Source of the DNA: Terribacillus aidingensis
Lineage (GTDB): Bacteria; Bacillota; Bacilli; Bacillales; Amphibacillaceae
Length of the DNA stretch: 64,000 bases
Direction of reading: 5' to 3'
Assembly: GCF_040703035.1 (NCBI RefSeq)
Contig: NZ_CP159996.1
Location: 2,018,001-2,082,000 of the forward strand
Position 1 is the first letter of the stretch. Each line of letters begins with the position of its first letter. The notes under the pieces were generated by a model that did no database searches, was not told the DNA's origin, and saw nothing but the letters and a program-made list of their open reading frames with translations. Shown here piece by piece: positions 23,199 through 32,483 of the stretch. Position numbers and translations under genes: made by a program.

Positions 23199-24053
23199 TC
23201 ACTGTCTGTTTTGTTGCAGAATATCCGCCACTGTACAATGTGCCTGCTTCCGCTTGAAGTACATATCACTGCATTGCTGTTCGTCCAATAATGCATTTTT
23301 CCCCTTCACTACAATTATATGCCGCCTGTTTCTCCTGTATTGTGACAGTACATCCAGGAGAGCTGTTTCCGATGTAGCAAAAATCGGCGTGCTGATCCCA
23401 GCATTCGTCCCGTATGTAGCACGCTGCAGCAGGAAACGCAGAAAGACATAATAGCGTCGTTTCCATTCTAGCCGATTTTCCCACAATAGAAAACAGAGAA
23501 GGCTGACTGTACTCAATGTAAATGGCATGGCCATGCACACATACAGAAGAACAGCTGTACCGATCATCCAGCTGACAAGGATAAGAGTGGTATGAGCCTT
23601 CCGGTAGGGCATTTGCAAGGACAGTAATAATCCAATCAGTTTACCGCCATCAAGCGGCCAAATAGGCAGCAGGTTAAAAAGAAGAATGGTCGTATTATAC
23701 ATATAAGCTGTCTCCAGTACGGATTGCGGTATAGATATAGCAGAAAGGCTGTATAGCGCCGCATACAGAATTAGGTGGACAGCTGGTCCTGAAAGAATCA
23801 CGATTGCTTCTTCCAGAGCCCTTCGATTTCCTTGTTCGTCGGTTTCCATCACACCGCCGAAAACCCATAGCATGATACGGCGGATACGCCAGCGAAAATG
23901 ACGTGCCGCCAAATAATGTCCCATTTCATGCAGCAGTACTATGATGAATAGAATAAGTACTTCCATAAGCATCCCGGTCAATACAGCAAGCAGCAGGAAA
24001 CCCCAGAATACCGGATGTAAGTGAATCGGCGGCAGCCAATTATGGCGCGTCAA
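23199..24053 (-). CDS. spoIVFB: SpoIVFB-type intramembrane zinc metalloprotease
   Basis: Site-2-protease family membrane peptidase which in B. subtilis cleaves pro-sigma-K in the mother cell. 284 residues. Zinc motif HEMGH at 42-46 and the third ligand in NLLPIWPLDGGK at about 130-141; several helices and a C-terminal CBS-like portion. TTG start with AGGAGG six bases upstream, overlapping the end of spoIVFA by 14 bases. Confidence 0.92.
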   Translation of the reverse strand: MTRHNWLPPIHLHPVFWGFLLLAVLTGMLMEVLILFIIVLLHEMGHYLAARHFRWRIRRIMLWVFGGVMETDEQGNRRALEEAIVILSGPAVHLILYAALYSLSAISIPQSVLETAYMYNTTILLFNLLPIWPLDGGKLIGLLLSLQMPYRKAHTTLILVSWMIGTAVLLYVCMAMPFTLSTVSLLCFLLWENRLEWKRRYYVFLRFLLQRATYGTNAGISTPIFATSETALLDVLSQYRRNRRHIIVVKGKNALLDEQQCSDMYFKRKQAHCTVADILQQNRQ

Positions 24054-24804
24054 CTTCTGCCTCCTGGATCGGATTCAAATACTTATTCCCCTGCTGCAAG
24101 GCAAAATAGACAGACTGGGCATTTTCTGCATTCGGTACAAATTCACCTATCTTTTCATTGGCCCCGATTCTCTGGTATTGATTCACCTCAATAGCATGCA
24201 AATGGCCGTAGATACTTTTGCTTTTATCTGCATGCTGGAGAATGATGGTCTTACCTGTATCTTGATCATTCCCTGCGAAAATGACGATCCCTTCGTCAAC
24301 TGCTACCACATCGGATTGCTGCGATGATTCGATTAGAATACCCTCTTTTGATTCTTCAAATGGCTGCACGACGGTTCCATTCACCGGCATCGCCTGTGCT
24401 TCTACAGTATCAGTACTATCACCACCAGGGCTTAGTGCCACTGGATCGCCGAATCTTTCCTGATACCAGCTATTCACAGTAGCGAAAGGAAACTCTTCCG
24501 TCAATGCTGTCAGTACTGTTGCCTTTGTTTTTTCGATAATCGGATGGTCAGCTTGCAGGTAGATGGCCGTACCAAAGAACAGACTGGCAGATACGATCAG
24601 CCGCAACATGAATCGAGAAGCAAATTTCGAATTATCCTGCGAATTCGGCGGATCATATTTTGGATGCGGCGGGAACCCATGAGATTCTTCTTCATCCACT
24701 GGAAATGATCTAACTGTATTTGCCATGCCTTTCTGAATTTGTTCCCCTTTCAGACGTTTACGTTCAGCAATTCCTTTCCGTACCGAATGCAGATTCTTGC
24801 CCAT
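24040..24804 (-). CDS. spoIVFA: Stage IV sporulation protein FA (M23-like)
   Basis: 254 residues: basic cytoplasmic N-terminus, one transmembrane helix (FMLRLIVSASLFFGTAIYL, about 65-83), and an extracytoplasmic M23/LytM-like domain (VVAVDEGIVIFAGNDQDTGKTIILQHADKSKSIYGHL). SpoIVFA holds SpoIVFB inactive until SpoIVB cleaves it. Overlap with spoIVFB implies coupled translation. Confidence 0.9.
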   Translation of the reverse strand: MGKNLHSVRKGIAERKRLKGEQIQKGMANTVRSFPVDEEESHGFPPHPKYDPPNSQDNSKFASRFMLRLIVSASLFFGTAIYLQADHPIIEKTKATVLTALTEEFPFATVNSWYQERFGDPVALSPGGDSTDTVEAQAMPVNGTVVQPFEESKEGILIESSQQSDVVAVDEGIVIFAGNDQDTGKTIILQHADKSKSIYGHLHAIEVNQYQRIGANEKIGEFVPNAENAQSVYFALQQGNKYLNPIQEAEVDAP

Positions 24805-24872
24805 AATAAGAACCCCTCTCCCCTTCTTTGTACAAGTCTATGAAGAAAGAGGACGAGTTATTAAAACAAGAG

Positions 24873-24897
24873 AAAAAAGCCTCCCAATAAGGGAGGC
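24873..24897 (-). terminator. Terminator after the methyltransferase gene
   Basis: GCCTCCC and GGGAGGC (24879-24897) form a stem followed on the minus strand by TTTTTT. Confidence 0.92.
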
Positions 24898-24903
24898 GAT
24901 ACA

Positions 24904-25652
24904 TTACTTCGGTCTAGCAGCTAAAAGGAAACGATGCTGCCGAACGTTTAAATAACCATTTTTCTCTATAAAAAGATGCATCTCGAACAAAGCATCTCGA
25001 TAAGCATCCACTGTGAATTGCGCACTTGCCAAGGAATAGCCTTCAAATAGTAGATGACTGCTCCTATGTCATAAAAACGCATGGACGGAAATGCTTCTGC
25101 CGACTCTAGTATGGTAAACTGATCTTCCAGTTCCTCGACAGCTGTCTGCAGACTCCAATTTTCGAAATCCGGGTTGAGCGGCGCTCCCAGGAGTTGATTG
25201 AGTTCTTTACAATCAGTACCTCCTACTTGTTGCGTAAGGAAAATGGCGTTTTGTTTCAGCACTCTCCATACTTCGCTTACATCGTAAGATTCATGTTTGT
25301 TCAGTATAACCTCAAATGATTCATCCAAGAATGGCAATTGGTCATCTTCCTTTATTTGGACGACATCTACTCCTAATGGTGAAAGTCTGTTTCTGGCGAT
25401 TGGTACATTCGGCGGATAGCTCTCTGTCGCCACGGTGTACTCCGGAAGCGGCAGCAGCTTAGACAGAAACTCTCCCCCGCCGGTTCCCATATCAAGTGCA
25501 CTCCCGGCACCGTAAAGATATTTCCGTGCTTTACTGCCATAGGACCATGGCAAAAGTTCATATTGAACTCGGCCTGTATCCTCGACATAAGAAAAATCCC
25601 ATCCTGTGAAGGCTTTGACGCTGTCTTCCAATAACAAATTAAATAACTCCAT
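24904..25652 (-). pseudogene. Class I SAM-dependent methyltransferase, frameshifted near the C-terminus
   Basis: Rossmann methyltransferase with SAM motif SALDMGTGGGEFLSKL (about 51-66), an AdoMet acidic loop, and the family motif YYLKAIPWQV near the end. As read, the frame ends at 24966 after 228 residues with an odd tail. In the -1 frame, the DNA from about 25022 encodes QFTVDAYRDALFEMHLFIEK, then HRFLLAARPK and a TAA at 24904, which is the normal C-terminus of this family. One base appears to be missing at about 25019-25024 (GTGCGCAA where GTGCCGCAA would restore the frame). It may still make a 228-residue product. Substrate unknown. Its ribosome binding site is buried in a hairpin (25656-25703). 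Confidence 0.82.
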
Positions 25653-25655
25653 CGT

Positions 25656-25703
25656 TCTCCTCCTTTACTTGTGGGCTAGCGTTCAAGTAAATCAGGGAGG
25701 AGA
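25656..25703 (-). promoter_or_regulatory. Hairpin sequestering the methyltransferase Shine-Dalgarno
   Basis: On the minus-strand transcript, UCUCCUCC (25703-25696) pairs perfectly with the SD GGAGGAGA (25663-25656), and UUUACUUG (25691-25684) pairs with CAAGUAAA (25671-25664). A 4-base bulge (CUGA) lies between the two helices on the 5' side and the loop is 12 bases. The stem ends 3 bases before the ATG at 25652. Pairing was read directly from the sequence; regulation is inference. Confidence 0.75.
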
Positions 25704-25729
25704 GCGTATATTGTAGCTGCCCCTTTAAG

Positions 25730-25753
25730 TTATGGATGATACTCCTTGTTCAT
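25730..25753 (-). CDS. Putative 7-residue leader peptide
   Basis: ATG at 25753 encodes MNKEYHP and then TAA. GGAGG (25764-25760) sits 6 bases upstream, a stronger site than most real genes here. The ORF ends about 26 bases before the SD-sequestering hairpin of the methyltransferase. Too short to be a normal protein; a leader peptide of a translational attenuator is the simplest explanation. Confidence 0.55.
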   Translation of the reverse strand: MNKEYHP

Positions 25754-25773
25754 AGTCATCCTCCTTTTTCCTA

Positions 25774-25779
25774 ATTATA
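25774..25779 (-). promoter_or_regulatory. Putative -10 element for the methyltransferase leader
   Basis: TATAAT on the minus strand 10 bases upstream of the leader SD, so transcription would start close to it. No convincing -35 is seen; the preceding sequence is the terminator of the TRIC-type gene. Confidence 0.4.
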
Positions 25780-25781
25780 AC

Positions 25782-25807
25782 AAAAAAAGACCAGCAATTT
25801 GCTGATC
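25782..25807 (-). terminator. Terminator after the TRIC-type channel gene
   Basis: GATCAGCAAATTGCTGGTC (25789-25807) folds on itself and is followed on the minus strand by seven Ts. Confidence 0.88.
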
Positions 25808-25808
25808 T

Positions 25809-26414
25809 TCATTGATAATGCATTTTCGGAACAGGCAGCTGCCATTTCCGATGGAAGGAAAAAATACGCAGGAAAATGATGGCTGCAAACAAAGCATAAA
25901 GCAAAATGGGATGATCAGAAGCTCCAAGCCCAATGACAAGTCCCGCCAACGCAGCCCAAGTTCCGTAGATTTCCGCTTTGAACACATATGGCTTCCTGCC
26001 GGCCAGTACATCTCGAAGTATGCCGCCTCCGCTTCCCGTCAGGAATGCAGCAACCATTATGGCAAGCAGACTATGATCAAGACTAGCAGCATGCAGCGCT
26101 CCTTGTATGGCAAATGCCGCCAAACCTATTGCATCAGCATACAAACCTGCCTTTTTCCATGAATAGCTCATCAGCTTTGGGAAAATCAAAATGATGGTAA
26201 TGGAAATAAGTGAAATATAAAATAAAGTCGTTTGGGACCATAAATAAGAGACTGGCAATCCGATTAATAAATTACGAATCGCTCCTCCGCCAAATGCAGT
26301 CACAAAACCTAATATATAAACGCCGAACACATCATACTTCTCGTCCATGGCGACGAGGGCACCACTTATTGCGAAAGCAGCAGTACCGATAATACTGAAA
26401 ATATCCCATGTCAT
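25809..26414 (-). CDS. Trimeric intracellular cation channel (TRIC/UPF0126) family membrane protein
   Basis: About 201 residues with two repeats of three helices plus one, each with a glycine-rich motif: AFGGGAIRNLLIG and GSGGGILRDVLAG. These are hallmarks of the UPF0126/YvgT-like TRIC family of cation channels. ATG at 26414 has AAGGGG about 10 bases upstream; 26423 is an alternative with the SD too close. Confidence 0.88.
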   Translation of the reverse strand: MTWDIFSIIGTAAFAISGALVAMDEKYDVFGVYILGFVTAFGGGAIRNLLIGLPVSYLWSQTTLFYISLISITIILIFPKLMSYSWKKAGLYADAIGLAAFAIQGALHAASLDHSLLAIMVAAFLTGSGGGILRDVLAGRKPYVFKAEIYGTWAALAGLVIGLGASDHPILLYALFAAIIFLRIFSFHRKWQLPVPKMHYQ

Positions 26415-26445
26415 ATTGTACATTCCCCTTGTTTGTAATGGAAAT

Positions 26446-26482
26446 AAAAAAAACTCGTAACTCTTACCAGAGCTACGAGTTT
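26446..26482 (-). terminator. Terminator after minD
   Basis: AAACTCGTAACTCT and AGAGCTACGAGTTT (26451-26482) form a long stem with one mismatch and a T tract on the minus strand. Confidence 0.9.
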
Positions 26483-26491
26483 ACCATAAGT

Positions 26492-27289
26492 TCATTTACT
26501 TTTGGAAAAAAGTTTTTTCAACCGGCTGAACATGCCTTTTTCACTCTCAAAGCTCATAAGCGGCACTGACTCACCTAGAATGCGTCGTGCGATATTGCGA
26601 TAAGCAATACTCGCTTTCGTATTCGGTTGAAAAGCAACCGGCTCCCCGTGATTGGCAGCTTTGATAACCTCTTCATCGTCTGCAACAATACCGAGCAAGT
26701 CGATCGACAGTACTTGGACAATTTCATCCACTTCCAGCATGTCGCCTTCTTGCACCATATGGTTACGGATCCGGTTGACGATCAATTTAGGAGGTTCGAT
26801 ATCCTCCTGCTCCAGCAAGCCGATAATGCGGTCCGCATCACGTACACTCGGTTTTTCCGGTGTGGTGACGACAATCGCTTTATCCGCTCCTGCTACAGCA
26901 TTTTTATAGCCCTGTTCGATACCGGCCGGACAATCAATGATGATGTAATCGAATTCCGGCTTCAGCTCGGCTACGATTTTTTCCATCCCATCGGGTGTCA
27001 AGTCCGTTTTATCGCTTGTTTGGGCAGCTGGCAGTAAGTAAAGATGATCGAAACGCTTGTCTTTGATCAACGCCTGTTTCAGCGCACATCTGCCGACAAT
27101 TACATCGATGATGTCATAGATGATTCTATTTTCAAGGCCCATCACAACATCAAGATTCCGCAGACCGATATCCGTATCAATCAAACATACTTTTTTCTCC
27201 ATCAGTGCAAGCGCTGTTCCCAGATTGGCAGAAGTAGTCGTCTTTCCTACTCCTCCCTTACCGGATGTAATAACGATTGCTTCACCCAT
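26492..27289 (-). CDS. minD: Septum site-determining protein MinD
   Basis: Membrane-binding ATPase which, with MinC, blocks division near the poles. 265 residues. Deviant Walker A GKGGVGKTTT at 10-19, switch IDCPAG, and a C-terminal amphipathic membrane-targeting helix (GMFSRLKKLFSKSK). The ATG overlaps the minC stop by 8 bases. Confidence 0.98.
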   Translation of the reverse strand: MGEAIVITSGKGGVGKTTTSANLGTALALMEKKVCLIDTDIGLRNLDVVMGLENRIIYDIIDVIVGRCALKQALIKDKRFDHLYLLPAAQTSDKTDLTPDGMEKIVAELKPEFDYIIIDCPAGIEQGYKNAVAGADKAIVVTTPEKPSVRDADRIIGLLEQEDIEPPKLIVNRIRNHMVQEGDMLEVDEIVQVLSIDLLGIVADDEEVIKAANHGEPVAFQPNTKASIAYRNIARRILGESVPLMSFESEKGMFSRLKKLFSKSK

Positions 27290-27968
27290 TTAACATTCTC
27301 CTCTCGAAACTGCTGATGCCCGGACGTTTGCGGATTACTGCCTGCAAACGGTCAATGATAATCTTTTCCTGTTCATCATCGATATGTCCGCATTCCATAT
27401 AAACACCATCTGTCTCATGATCGGGCGCGCGGCTGATATAATCCGCTATCCGAAGCTGAGTCGGATTCATATAGGAAGCAGCGATGACAGCATCAGCGTT
27501 GCCTTCCTTGCCCGCATGCGCTATCCCGAGCAGATTCCCCATGACGAAAATATTTCCGGTAGCTGTCACACAGCCTCCGGGATTCACATCACCAAGCAGC
27601 AGTAAGTCACCCTTTACTTCCAGAACCTGACCAGAACGGACGACGCGGCTGACAGCCTTCACTTCCGCTTCTTCCTTCCACTCAGTCGCCGCTTGTTTCG
27701 TAATGACATCAGAATGGATGGATTCTATTTTTAATCGCTGTTTACTCGTAATCATCTTACGGAGGGTTTCCTCCTGCTCCTTGTACAAATACCTGTTACC
27801 TAATTGAATATGTACACCAACAAGGTGATCAGCCGAATCAATACGATTAGCAGCAAGCTTCTCTTCCAATTCCTTCAGCAATTCCTCGAAAGAGCAGGCA
27901 TCATCCATATGCAAGGACAACCCTTCCCGGGTACCTTTTATCGTGATAATCTGTTTGTTTCCAATCAA
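27282..27968 (-). CDS. minC: Septum site-determining protein MinC
   Basis: FtsZ assembly inhibitor. 228 residues: N-terminal MinC domain (ITIKGTREGLSLHMDDACSFEELLKELEEKL) and C-terminal beta-helix (VVRSGQVLEVKGDLLLLGDVNPGGCVTATGNIFVMG). I place the start at TTG 27968 because GGAGG is 8 bases upstream and the N-terminus then matches B. subtilis; the GTG at 27977 overlaps that SD. Confidence 0.94.
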   Translation of the reverse strand: MIGNKQIITIKGTREGLSLHMDDACSFEELLKELEEKLAANRIDSADHLVGVHIQLGNRYLYKEQEETLRKMITSKQRLKIESIHSDVITKQAATEWKEEAEVKAVSRVVRSGQVLEVKGDLLLLGDVNPGGCVTATGNIFVMGNLLGIAHAGKEGNADAVIAASYMNPTQLRIADYISRAPDHETDGVYMECGHIDDEQEKIIIDRLQAVIRKRPGISSFERRMLNG

Positions 27969-28003
27969 GATGGTCACCTCCGTTCCTCGTCTGATTTTCT
28001 TCT

Positions 28004-28543
28004 CTATAAGCTAGTCGTTCTTCTAAGCTGCGAATCGGACCATTTCTGCAGAGGCTTGTGGAAAATCAGATACAAGATTACAAGCATGATAAGGTTGGCG
28101 CCAAGCGTCGGCAAGAGGCGGTGCAATAAATATGTACCGAATCCCAGCGGCGTGATGCCAATTAAATGATAGATAAAATAGCCGATTATATCGGCGAAAA
28201 CAATCGACAGCATCCCCAGCACTGCAGCTACAAGGATATTCCCATGCAGCACTCTGCGCAGTTCCAGGATCAAGTAGATGCTGAATCCATATGTGAACAT
28301 ATAAACACCAAGCATATCTGTATAGACAATATCCTTCAGAAGCCCGAAAATAAGTGCATATAACAGACTGTAATACGAATTATCCAAGTCATAAAGCATC
28401 GCGATCAGTACAAGGAACAAAAGACTCCAATGTGGAATCAGCCAAGTGTCACCGCCAATGAACTGCTCTGGCAGCATGGCGGTGGCAACTCCTTCAAAAC
28501 AAACGATCAAAAGCATAATCAGGGGCAAGTATAGCTTTTTCAT
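28004..28543 (-). CDS. mreD: Rod shape-determining protein MreD
   Basis: Membrane partner of the elongasome, 179 residues with five to six helices. ATG at 28543 shares one base with the mreC stop (TGATG), so translation is coupled. Sequence conservation in MreD is low; the call rests on hydropathy, YTDMLGVYMFTYGFSIYLI and the mreB-mreC-mreD order. Confidence 0.92.
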   Translation of the reverse strand: MKKLYLPLIMLLIVCFEGVATAMLPEQFIGGDTWLIPHWSLLFLVLIAMLYDLDNSYYSLLYALIFGLLKDIVYTDMLGVYMFTYGFSIYLILELRRVLHGNILVAAVLGMLSIVFADIIGYFIYHLIGITPLGFGTYLLHRLLPTLGANLIMLVILYLIFHKPLQKWSDSQLRRTTSL

Positions 28544-29439
28544 CACAGACCCTCATCTCCGTTACTTGACGAGGCGTCTTCAGATGCAGCATCTACCACA
28601 ATCACCTTTTCAATGTCATACAAGTCAGCTGTTGGTTTGACATGGACAGTTTGAGACAAACCATATTGGTCCAATTCAACAGAATCAACTTCCCCAATCG
28701 GAAGTCCTTTCGGGAATACACCACCCAGGCCAGAGGATAGAACTGTAGAACCTTTCTTCACTTCCAGTTCAGGTTTCACACCTGTAAACAGCAACATACC
28801 ATCTTTCTCATCATAGCCTTCGATCAAGCCGAAGATTGTATCCTGTTTTTCACCGTCTTCGTTCTCTCCACCAGATATCTGAGCAGAAATACGGTTAGTC
28901 TCGTTGAACCCACTCAACAATTGTACGGAAGAAGTACTGCGGCTGACGTCCTCGATTTTTCCAATCATGCCACTGGCTGTCATGACAGCCATGTTCGTCT
29001 CGATGCCATCGTCAGATCCCTTATCAATCGTCAGCTGGTCAAACCAGCCTTCTGGACTGCGTACGATGACATCAGCTGGAATGGGATCGTAATCCATCGA
29101 TGTGTACTGATTGAAAGAATCATTGGTTGCTTTCAGGTCGTCGTACTGCTTTTCCAATTCCTGATAGCGGAATTGCAAGCCTTTGTAATCGTCTACTTTC
29201 GATTTAAGCACCTGATTTTCTTCGTAGGTGTTCTTAAGATTTTTAATATTCGTCACTACCGTAGAGGTGAACTGTGCAGGTTTGGAGAAGATATTCTGCA
29301 CAAACCCTACGGTATCACTGATTATTTGTTCTGGTAATGTCTGGCTGCTCCGATCCCTGGTTGAAAAACCAATCAATCCGACTAGGATGATGATCGCAAT
29401 CAGGAATAAGAACATCCTTTTTTTCTTAAAGAAATTCAT
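28543..29439 (-). CDS. mreC: Rod shape-determining protein MreC
   Basis: 298 residues: short cytoplasmic tail, one N-terminal helix (MFLFLIAIIILVGLIGFS), a coiled coil (about 65-105), then the MreC beta domain (VIVRSPEGWFDQLTIDKGSDDGI). Periplasm-side scaffold of the elongation complex. Confidence 0.96.
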   Translation of the reverse strand: MNFFKKKRMFLFLIAIIILVGLIGFSTRDRSSQTLPEQIISDTVGFVQNIFSKPAQFTSTVVTNIKNLKNTYEENQVLKSKVDDYKGLQFRYQELEKQYDDLKATNDSFNQYTSMDYDPIPADVIVRSPEGWFDQLTIDKGSDDGIETNMAVMTASGMIGKIEDVSRSTSSVQLLSGFNETNRISAQISGGENEDGEKQDTIFGLIEGYDEKDGMLLFTGVKPELEVKKGSTVLSSGLGGVFPKGLPIGEVDSVELDQYGLSQTVHVKPTADLYDIEKVIVVDAASEDASSSNGDEGL

Positions 29440-29451
29440 AATTCACCCAAC

Positions 29452-30492
29452 TTAATTTTTAGTAGCTTTGGAAAACACATGTGGATGCGAACGGAAATGC
29501 TCGATGAATTCAAGTGATTTACCTGTACCGATTGCTACACTGTCAAGCGGATTTTCCGCAACGAACACCGGCATTTTAGTTTCTTCGCTGATAACGCTGT
29601 CCAAGTTGCGAAGCAATGCGCCGCCACCAGAAAGAACAATACCGCGATCCATAATATCAGCAGCCAATTCAGGCGGTGTTTTTTCAAGTGTAAGTTTCAC
29701 AGCATCCACAATCGCACTGACTGTGTCGGCTAAAGCTCCTGAGATTTCCTTCGCGCTCACACTGATTGTTTTCGGAAGACCAGTCAGCAAATCGCGTCCG
29801 CGAATTTCTGTTTCTTCATCTGCCTCCGGTACACCAGCATGACCAAGATCCATCTTCAATTGCTCTGCAGAACGTTCCCCGATCATCAAGTTGTACGTTT
29901 TGCGGATGTAATGGATGATTGCTTCATCCATATCGTCTCCGGCTGTACGGATCGATTGGCTTGTAACAATACCACCTAAGCTGATGATTGCGACTTCTGT
30001 CGTACCGCCGCCGATATCAACGATCATACTTCCAGTCGGTTCCCATACAGGAAGACCAGCACCGATTGCAGCAGCGAAAGGCTCAGCAATTGGGAAAGCA
30101 TCCTTTGCACCTGCTTGTTTTGTTGCGTCGATAACCGCGCGTTCCTCAACCATTGTGATACCTGATGGCACACAAACCATTACGTTAGGCTTCTTTGCGA
30201 ATGAAGAGCGATTACGCTGTGCCTGTTTGATGTAATACTTCATCATTGTCGCTGTTGTATCGTAATCCGCGATGACGCCATCCTTCATCGGACGGATGAC
30301 ACGGATATTTCCTGGTGTTCTGCCAATCATATTACGAGCGTCGCCGCCAACTGCCTCTACCTGGCCTGTTTCTACATTTGTCGCCACGACAGAAGGCTCA
30401 CGGACGACTACGCCTTTTCCTTTTACAAAAACCAATGTATTTGCTGTGCCCAAGTCGATGCCCAGGTCTTGTGAAAAACTGAATTTCGCCAC
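29452..30492 (-). CDS. mreB: Rod shape-determining protein MreB
   Basis: Actin-like filament protein organising lateral wall synthesis. 346 residues with [10 protein letters not shown] (phosphate 1), [14 protein letters not shown] (phosphate 2) and [17 protein letters not shown] (adenosine motif). GTG start with AAGGAG 8 bases upstream. First of the mreBCD-minCD group. Confidence 0.98.
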   Translation of the reverse strand: MAKFSFSQDLGIDLGTANTLVFVKGKGVVVREPSVVATNVETGQVEAVGGDARNMIGRTPGNIRVIRPMKDGVIADYDTTATMMKYYIKQAQRNRSSFAKKPNVMVCVPSGITMVEERAVIDATKQAGAKDAFPIAEPFAAAIGAGLPVWEPTGSMIVDIGGGTTEVAIISLGGIVTSQSIRTAGDDMDEAIIHYIRKTYNLMIGERSAEQLKMDLGHAGVPEADEETEIRGRDLLTGLPKTISVSAKEISGALADTVSAIVDAVKLTLEKTPPELAADIMDRGIVLSGGGALLRNLDSVISEETKMPVFVAENPLDSVAIGTGKSLEFIEHFRSHPHVFSKATKN

Positions 30493-30647
30493 AATTAATT
30501 CTCCTTTTCCGAGTCCGTTCGTGTTTCAGCAAAGCTGTTACTCAGCAGTGCATACTTTTCATATATTGTCTCATTATGTTGTACTTTATCATATCAGATA
30601 TTAAATCCAATAGACATCGTTGCAAGGTAATAAAGCATACCATCAGA

Positions 30648-30690
30648 AGAAGCGCCAGCTAGTAAGGTGTACCATGCTAGGCGCTTCTCT
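30648..30690. terminator. Inverted repeat between radC and mreB
   Basis: AGAAGCGC and GCGCTTCT, with inner CTAG pairs, form an imperfect stem of about 12 bp. A T tract is weak on both sides, so terminator function for radC is only probable. Confidence 0.5.
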
Positions 30691-30738
30691 ACAAAGCTAG
30701 TTCCAATTATACGAGAAAACCAAAAAAATAGATAGTAA

Positions 30739-31428
30739 TTACAAGTATCCTTTTTCCTTCAATGAAATAAACTTTCGGTCACCAATGACAAGATGATCCA
30801 AAAGCTCGATCCCGATCATCTTCCCACACTCCAGCAATCGCTTTGTCACATGGATATCCTCCTGTGAGGGGGAAGGATCACCAGAGGGATGATTATGAGC
30901 ACATATAATGCTGGCAGCAGAACGACGGACAGCTTCGCGGAATATCTCGCGGGGATGGACGATGGAGGCGTTGAGGCTGCCAATGAAGATCGTCTGACGA
31001 TGGATGATATGATTCTTCGTATTGAGAAATAAGACGACAAAATGCTCCTGGCTTAGATTGCGCATTTCTTCCATTACATAATCTGCCCCGTCCTTTGGGC
31101 TTCGGATCGTGTAACGTTCTGCCGGCTTGTATCGATACAGCCTTTGCCCAAGTTCGATTGCAGCCAAAATAAGCACTCCTTTTGCAGTACCAATTCCTTT
31201 AATAGCTGTCAGCTCCTCAATGGTCGCATCACGCAGGAGCTGCAAACCTTCAAAATGCATCAAAAGCCGCTGCGCAAGCAATGTGACAGACTCGTCCTTG
31301 GTTCCGCTTCCTAATAGGATGGCGAATAATTCTGCATTGGACAAATGCGCAGGTCCTAGCTCCAGCAGCCTTTCCCGTGGACGATCCTCCTTTGGTACCG
31401 ATTTTATCGCCATTTCAGTATGCAGCAA
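30739..31428 (-). CDS. radC: RadC family JAB-domain protein
   Basis: About 229 residues. N-terminal helix-hairpin-helix (ATIEELTAIKGIGTAKG) and C-terminal JAB/MPN metal site HNHPSGDPSPSQED (H-x-H...D). Despite its name the family has no proven repair role in Bacillus. TTG at 31428 (reading LHTEMAIKSVPKEDRPRERLL) aligns with B. subtilis MIHTLLMKDLP; ATG at 31413 is the alternative. In B. subtilis maf lies between spoIIB and radC; it is absent here. Confidence 0.92.
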   Translation of the reverse strand: MLHTEMAIKSVPKEDRPRERLLELGPAHLSNAELFAILLGSGTKDESVTLLAQRLLMHFEGLQLLRDATIEELTAIKGIGTAKGVLILAAIELGQRLYRYKPAERYTIRSPKDGADYVMEEMRNLSQEHFVVLFLNTKNHIIHRQTIFIGSLNASIVHPREIFREAVRRSAASIICAHNHPSGDPSPSQEDIHVTKRLLECGKMIGIELLDHLVIGDRKFISLKEKGYL

Positions 31429-31578
31429 AAAACCGCCTTCCTTCTGACTCGGATTCCTGTGTGGCTGACAGGTTACGAGAAGCTTATCGGAAGACGGCGC
31501 ACTATTCAAATGGCTAAATAGAAATTTTAATAAGTTTCTCTATAGGATAATGAAGTAATTAGATCAAGAAAATCAAGT

Positions 31579-32406
31579 TCATTGACCTTCAGCTGCTAGA
31601 GTGGCAGCTTCATGCCATACCGGCAGCAGCATACTAGCTGTAAATGTCCCTTGCTCCATAGCGCTGACTGCTTCATCAGATACTGCTTTGACACTCTTCG
31701 CTTCTGCAGGGATTTTCTCCTGCCATGCTTTCCAAAGAGCCGCATCCTGGTTATCCCCTGCTGCAAGCAAAACAGCCAGCTCGTCCAGCCAAGCACTGCT
31801 GGCAGCCTCGACTCCAGGGTCCCATTGCTTCACATAGCTTTCATATCCTTGCGCCTGCAGCTGGGAGCCAAGTGTGTCAGCTTCTTCCTGCGAACCTGCC
31901 ATACCTGTCAACAAGAAGAACTGGCCGTTCTTTTCCCATAATACTGCCGGGATCCCTGCATCAGCATATTTTTGTACAACATCCTGCCCGATATCTTCTT
32001 GATTATAGACGCCGCCCTGCACAACGTAAGCTGTCAGATCACCAAACGCTCCCGCGTTAGCAGCGGCTTCCTTTGTCGCGATCGGGGCCGCCACACCGCT
32101 TGTCTCCGATTCAATACCTGCTGTATAACGTAGCAGCAGGAATCCTAACACAACTCCTATGAGCGCAGCACCAAGTGCAGCTGCAGCCAGCTTCTTCGCA
32201 AAAGGAGACAAAGATACTGCATTTTTCTCTGATTTCTTCTTATTCAGCTGATCCAATACAGGAACATCCTTTTCGACCGTTGCCGCCGCTTCTTCGTCAT
32301 AAAGTGTGTAGCTTCCCTCACCGATCATCTCTTCTTTTGACTGCTGCTGTTGTTTCTTCGGCTTCTTACCGCCAATCTTGACGGAAAACCCCTTTTTCTC
32401 TTCCAT
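31579..32406 (-). CDS. spoIIB: SPOR-domain sporulation protein, SpoIIB-like
   Basis: 275 residues: charged cytoplasmic N-terminus (FSVKIGGKKPKKQQQQ), one transmembrane helix (about 74-95, KLAAAALGAALIGVVLGFLLL), then a SPOR-like domain (AYVVQGGVYNQEDIGQDVVQKYADAGIPAVLWEKNGQFFLLTG). The architecture and the comC-to-radC position match SpoIIB, which localises to the sporulation septum. Start at 32406 has AGAGGTG upstream. Confidence 0.82.
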   Translation of the reverse strand: MEEKKGFSVKIGGKKPKKQQQQSKEEMIGEGSYTLYDEEAAATVEKDVPVLDQLNKKKSEKNAVSLSPFAKKLAAAALGAALIGVVLGFLLLRYTAGIESETSGVAAPIATKEAAANAGAFGDLTAYVVQGGVYNQEDIGQDVVQKYADAGIPAVLWEKNGQFFLLTGMAGSQEEADTLGSQLQAQGYESYVKQWDPGVEAASSAWLDELAVLLAAGDNQDAALWKAWQEKIPAEAKSVKAVSDEAVSAMEQGTFTASMLLPVWHEAATLAAEGQ

Positions 32407-32483
32407 CCTGGCACCTCTTTTATGATTGATTGGCTCAACTCTAGCACAGCTAGTAATAGAAGTAAGAGAAATGCTGTCGAGAC

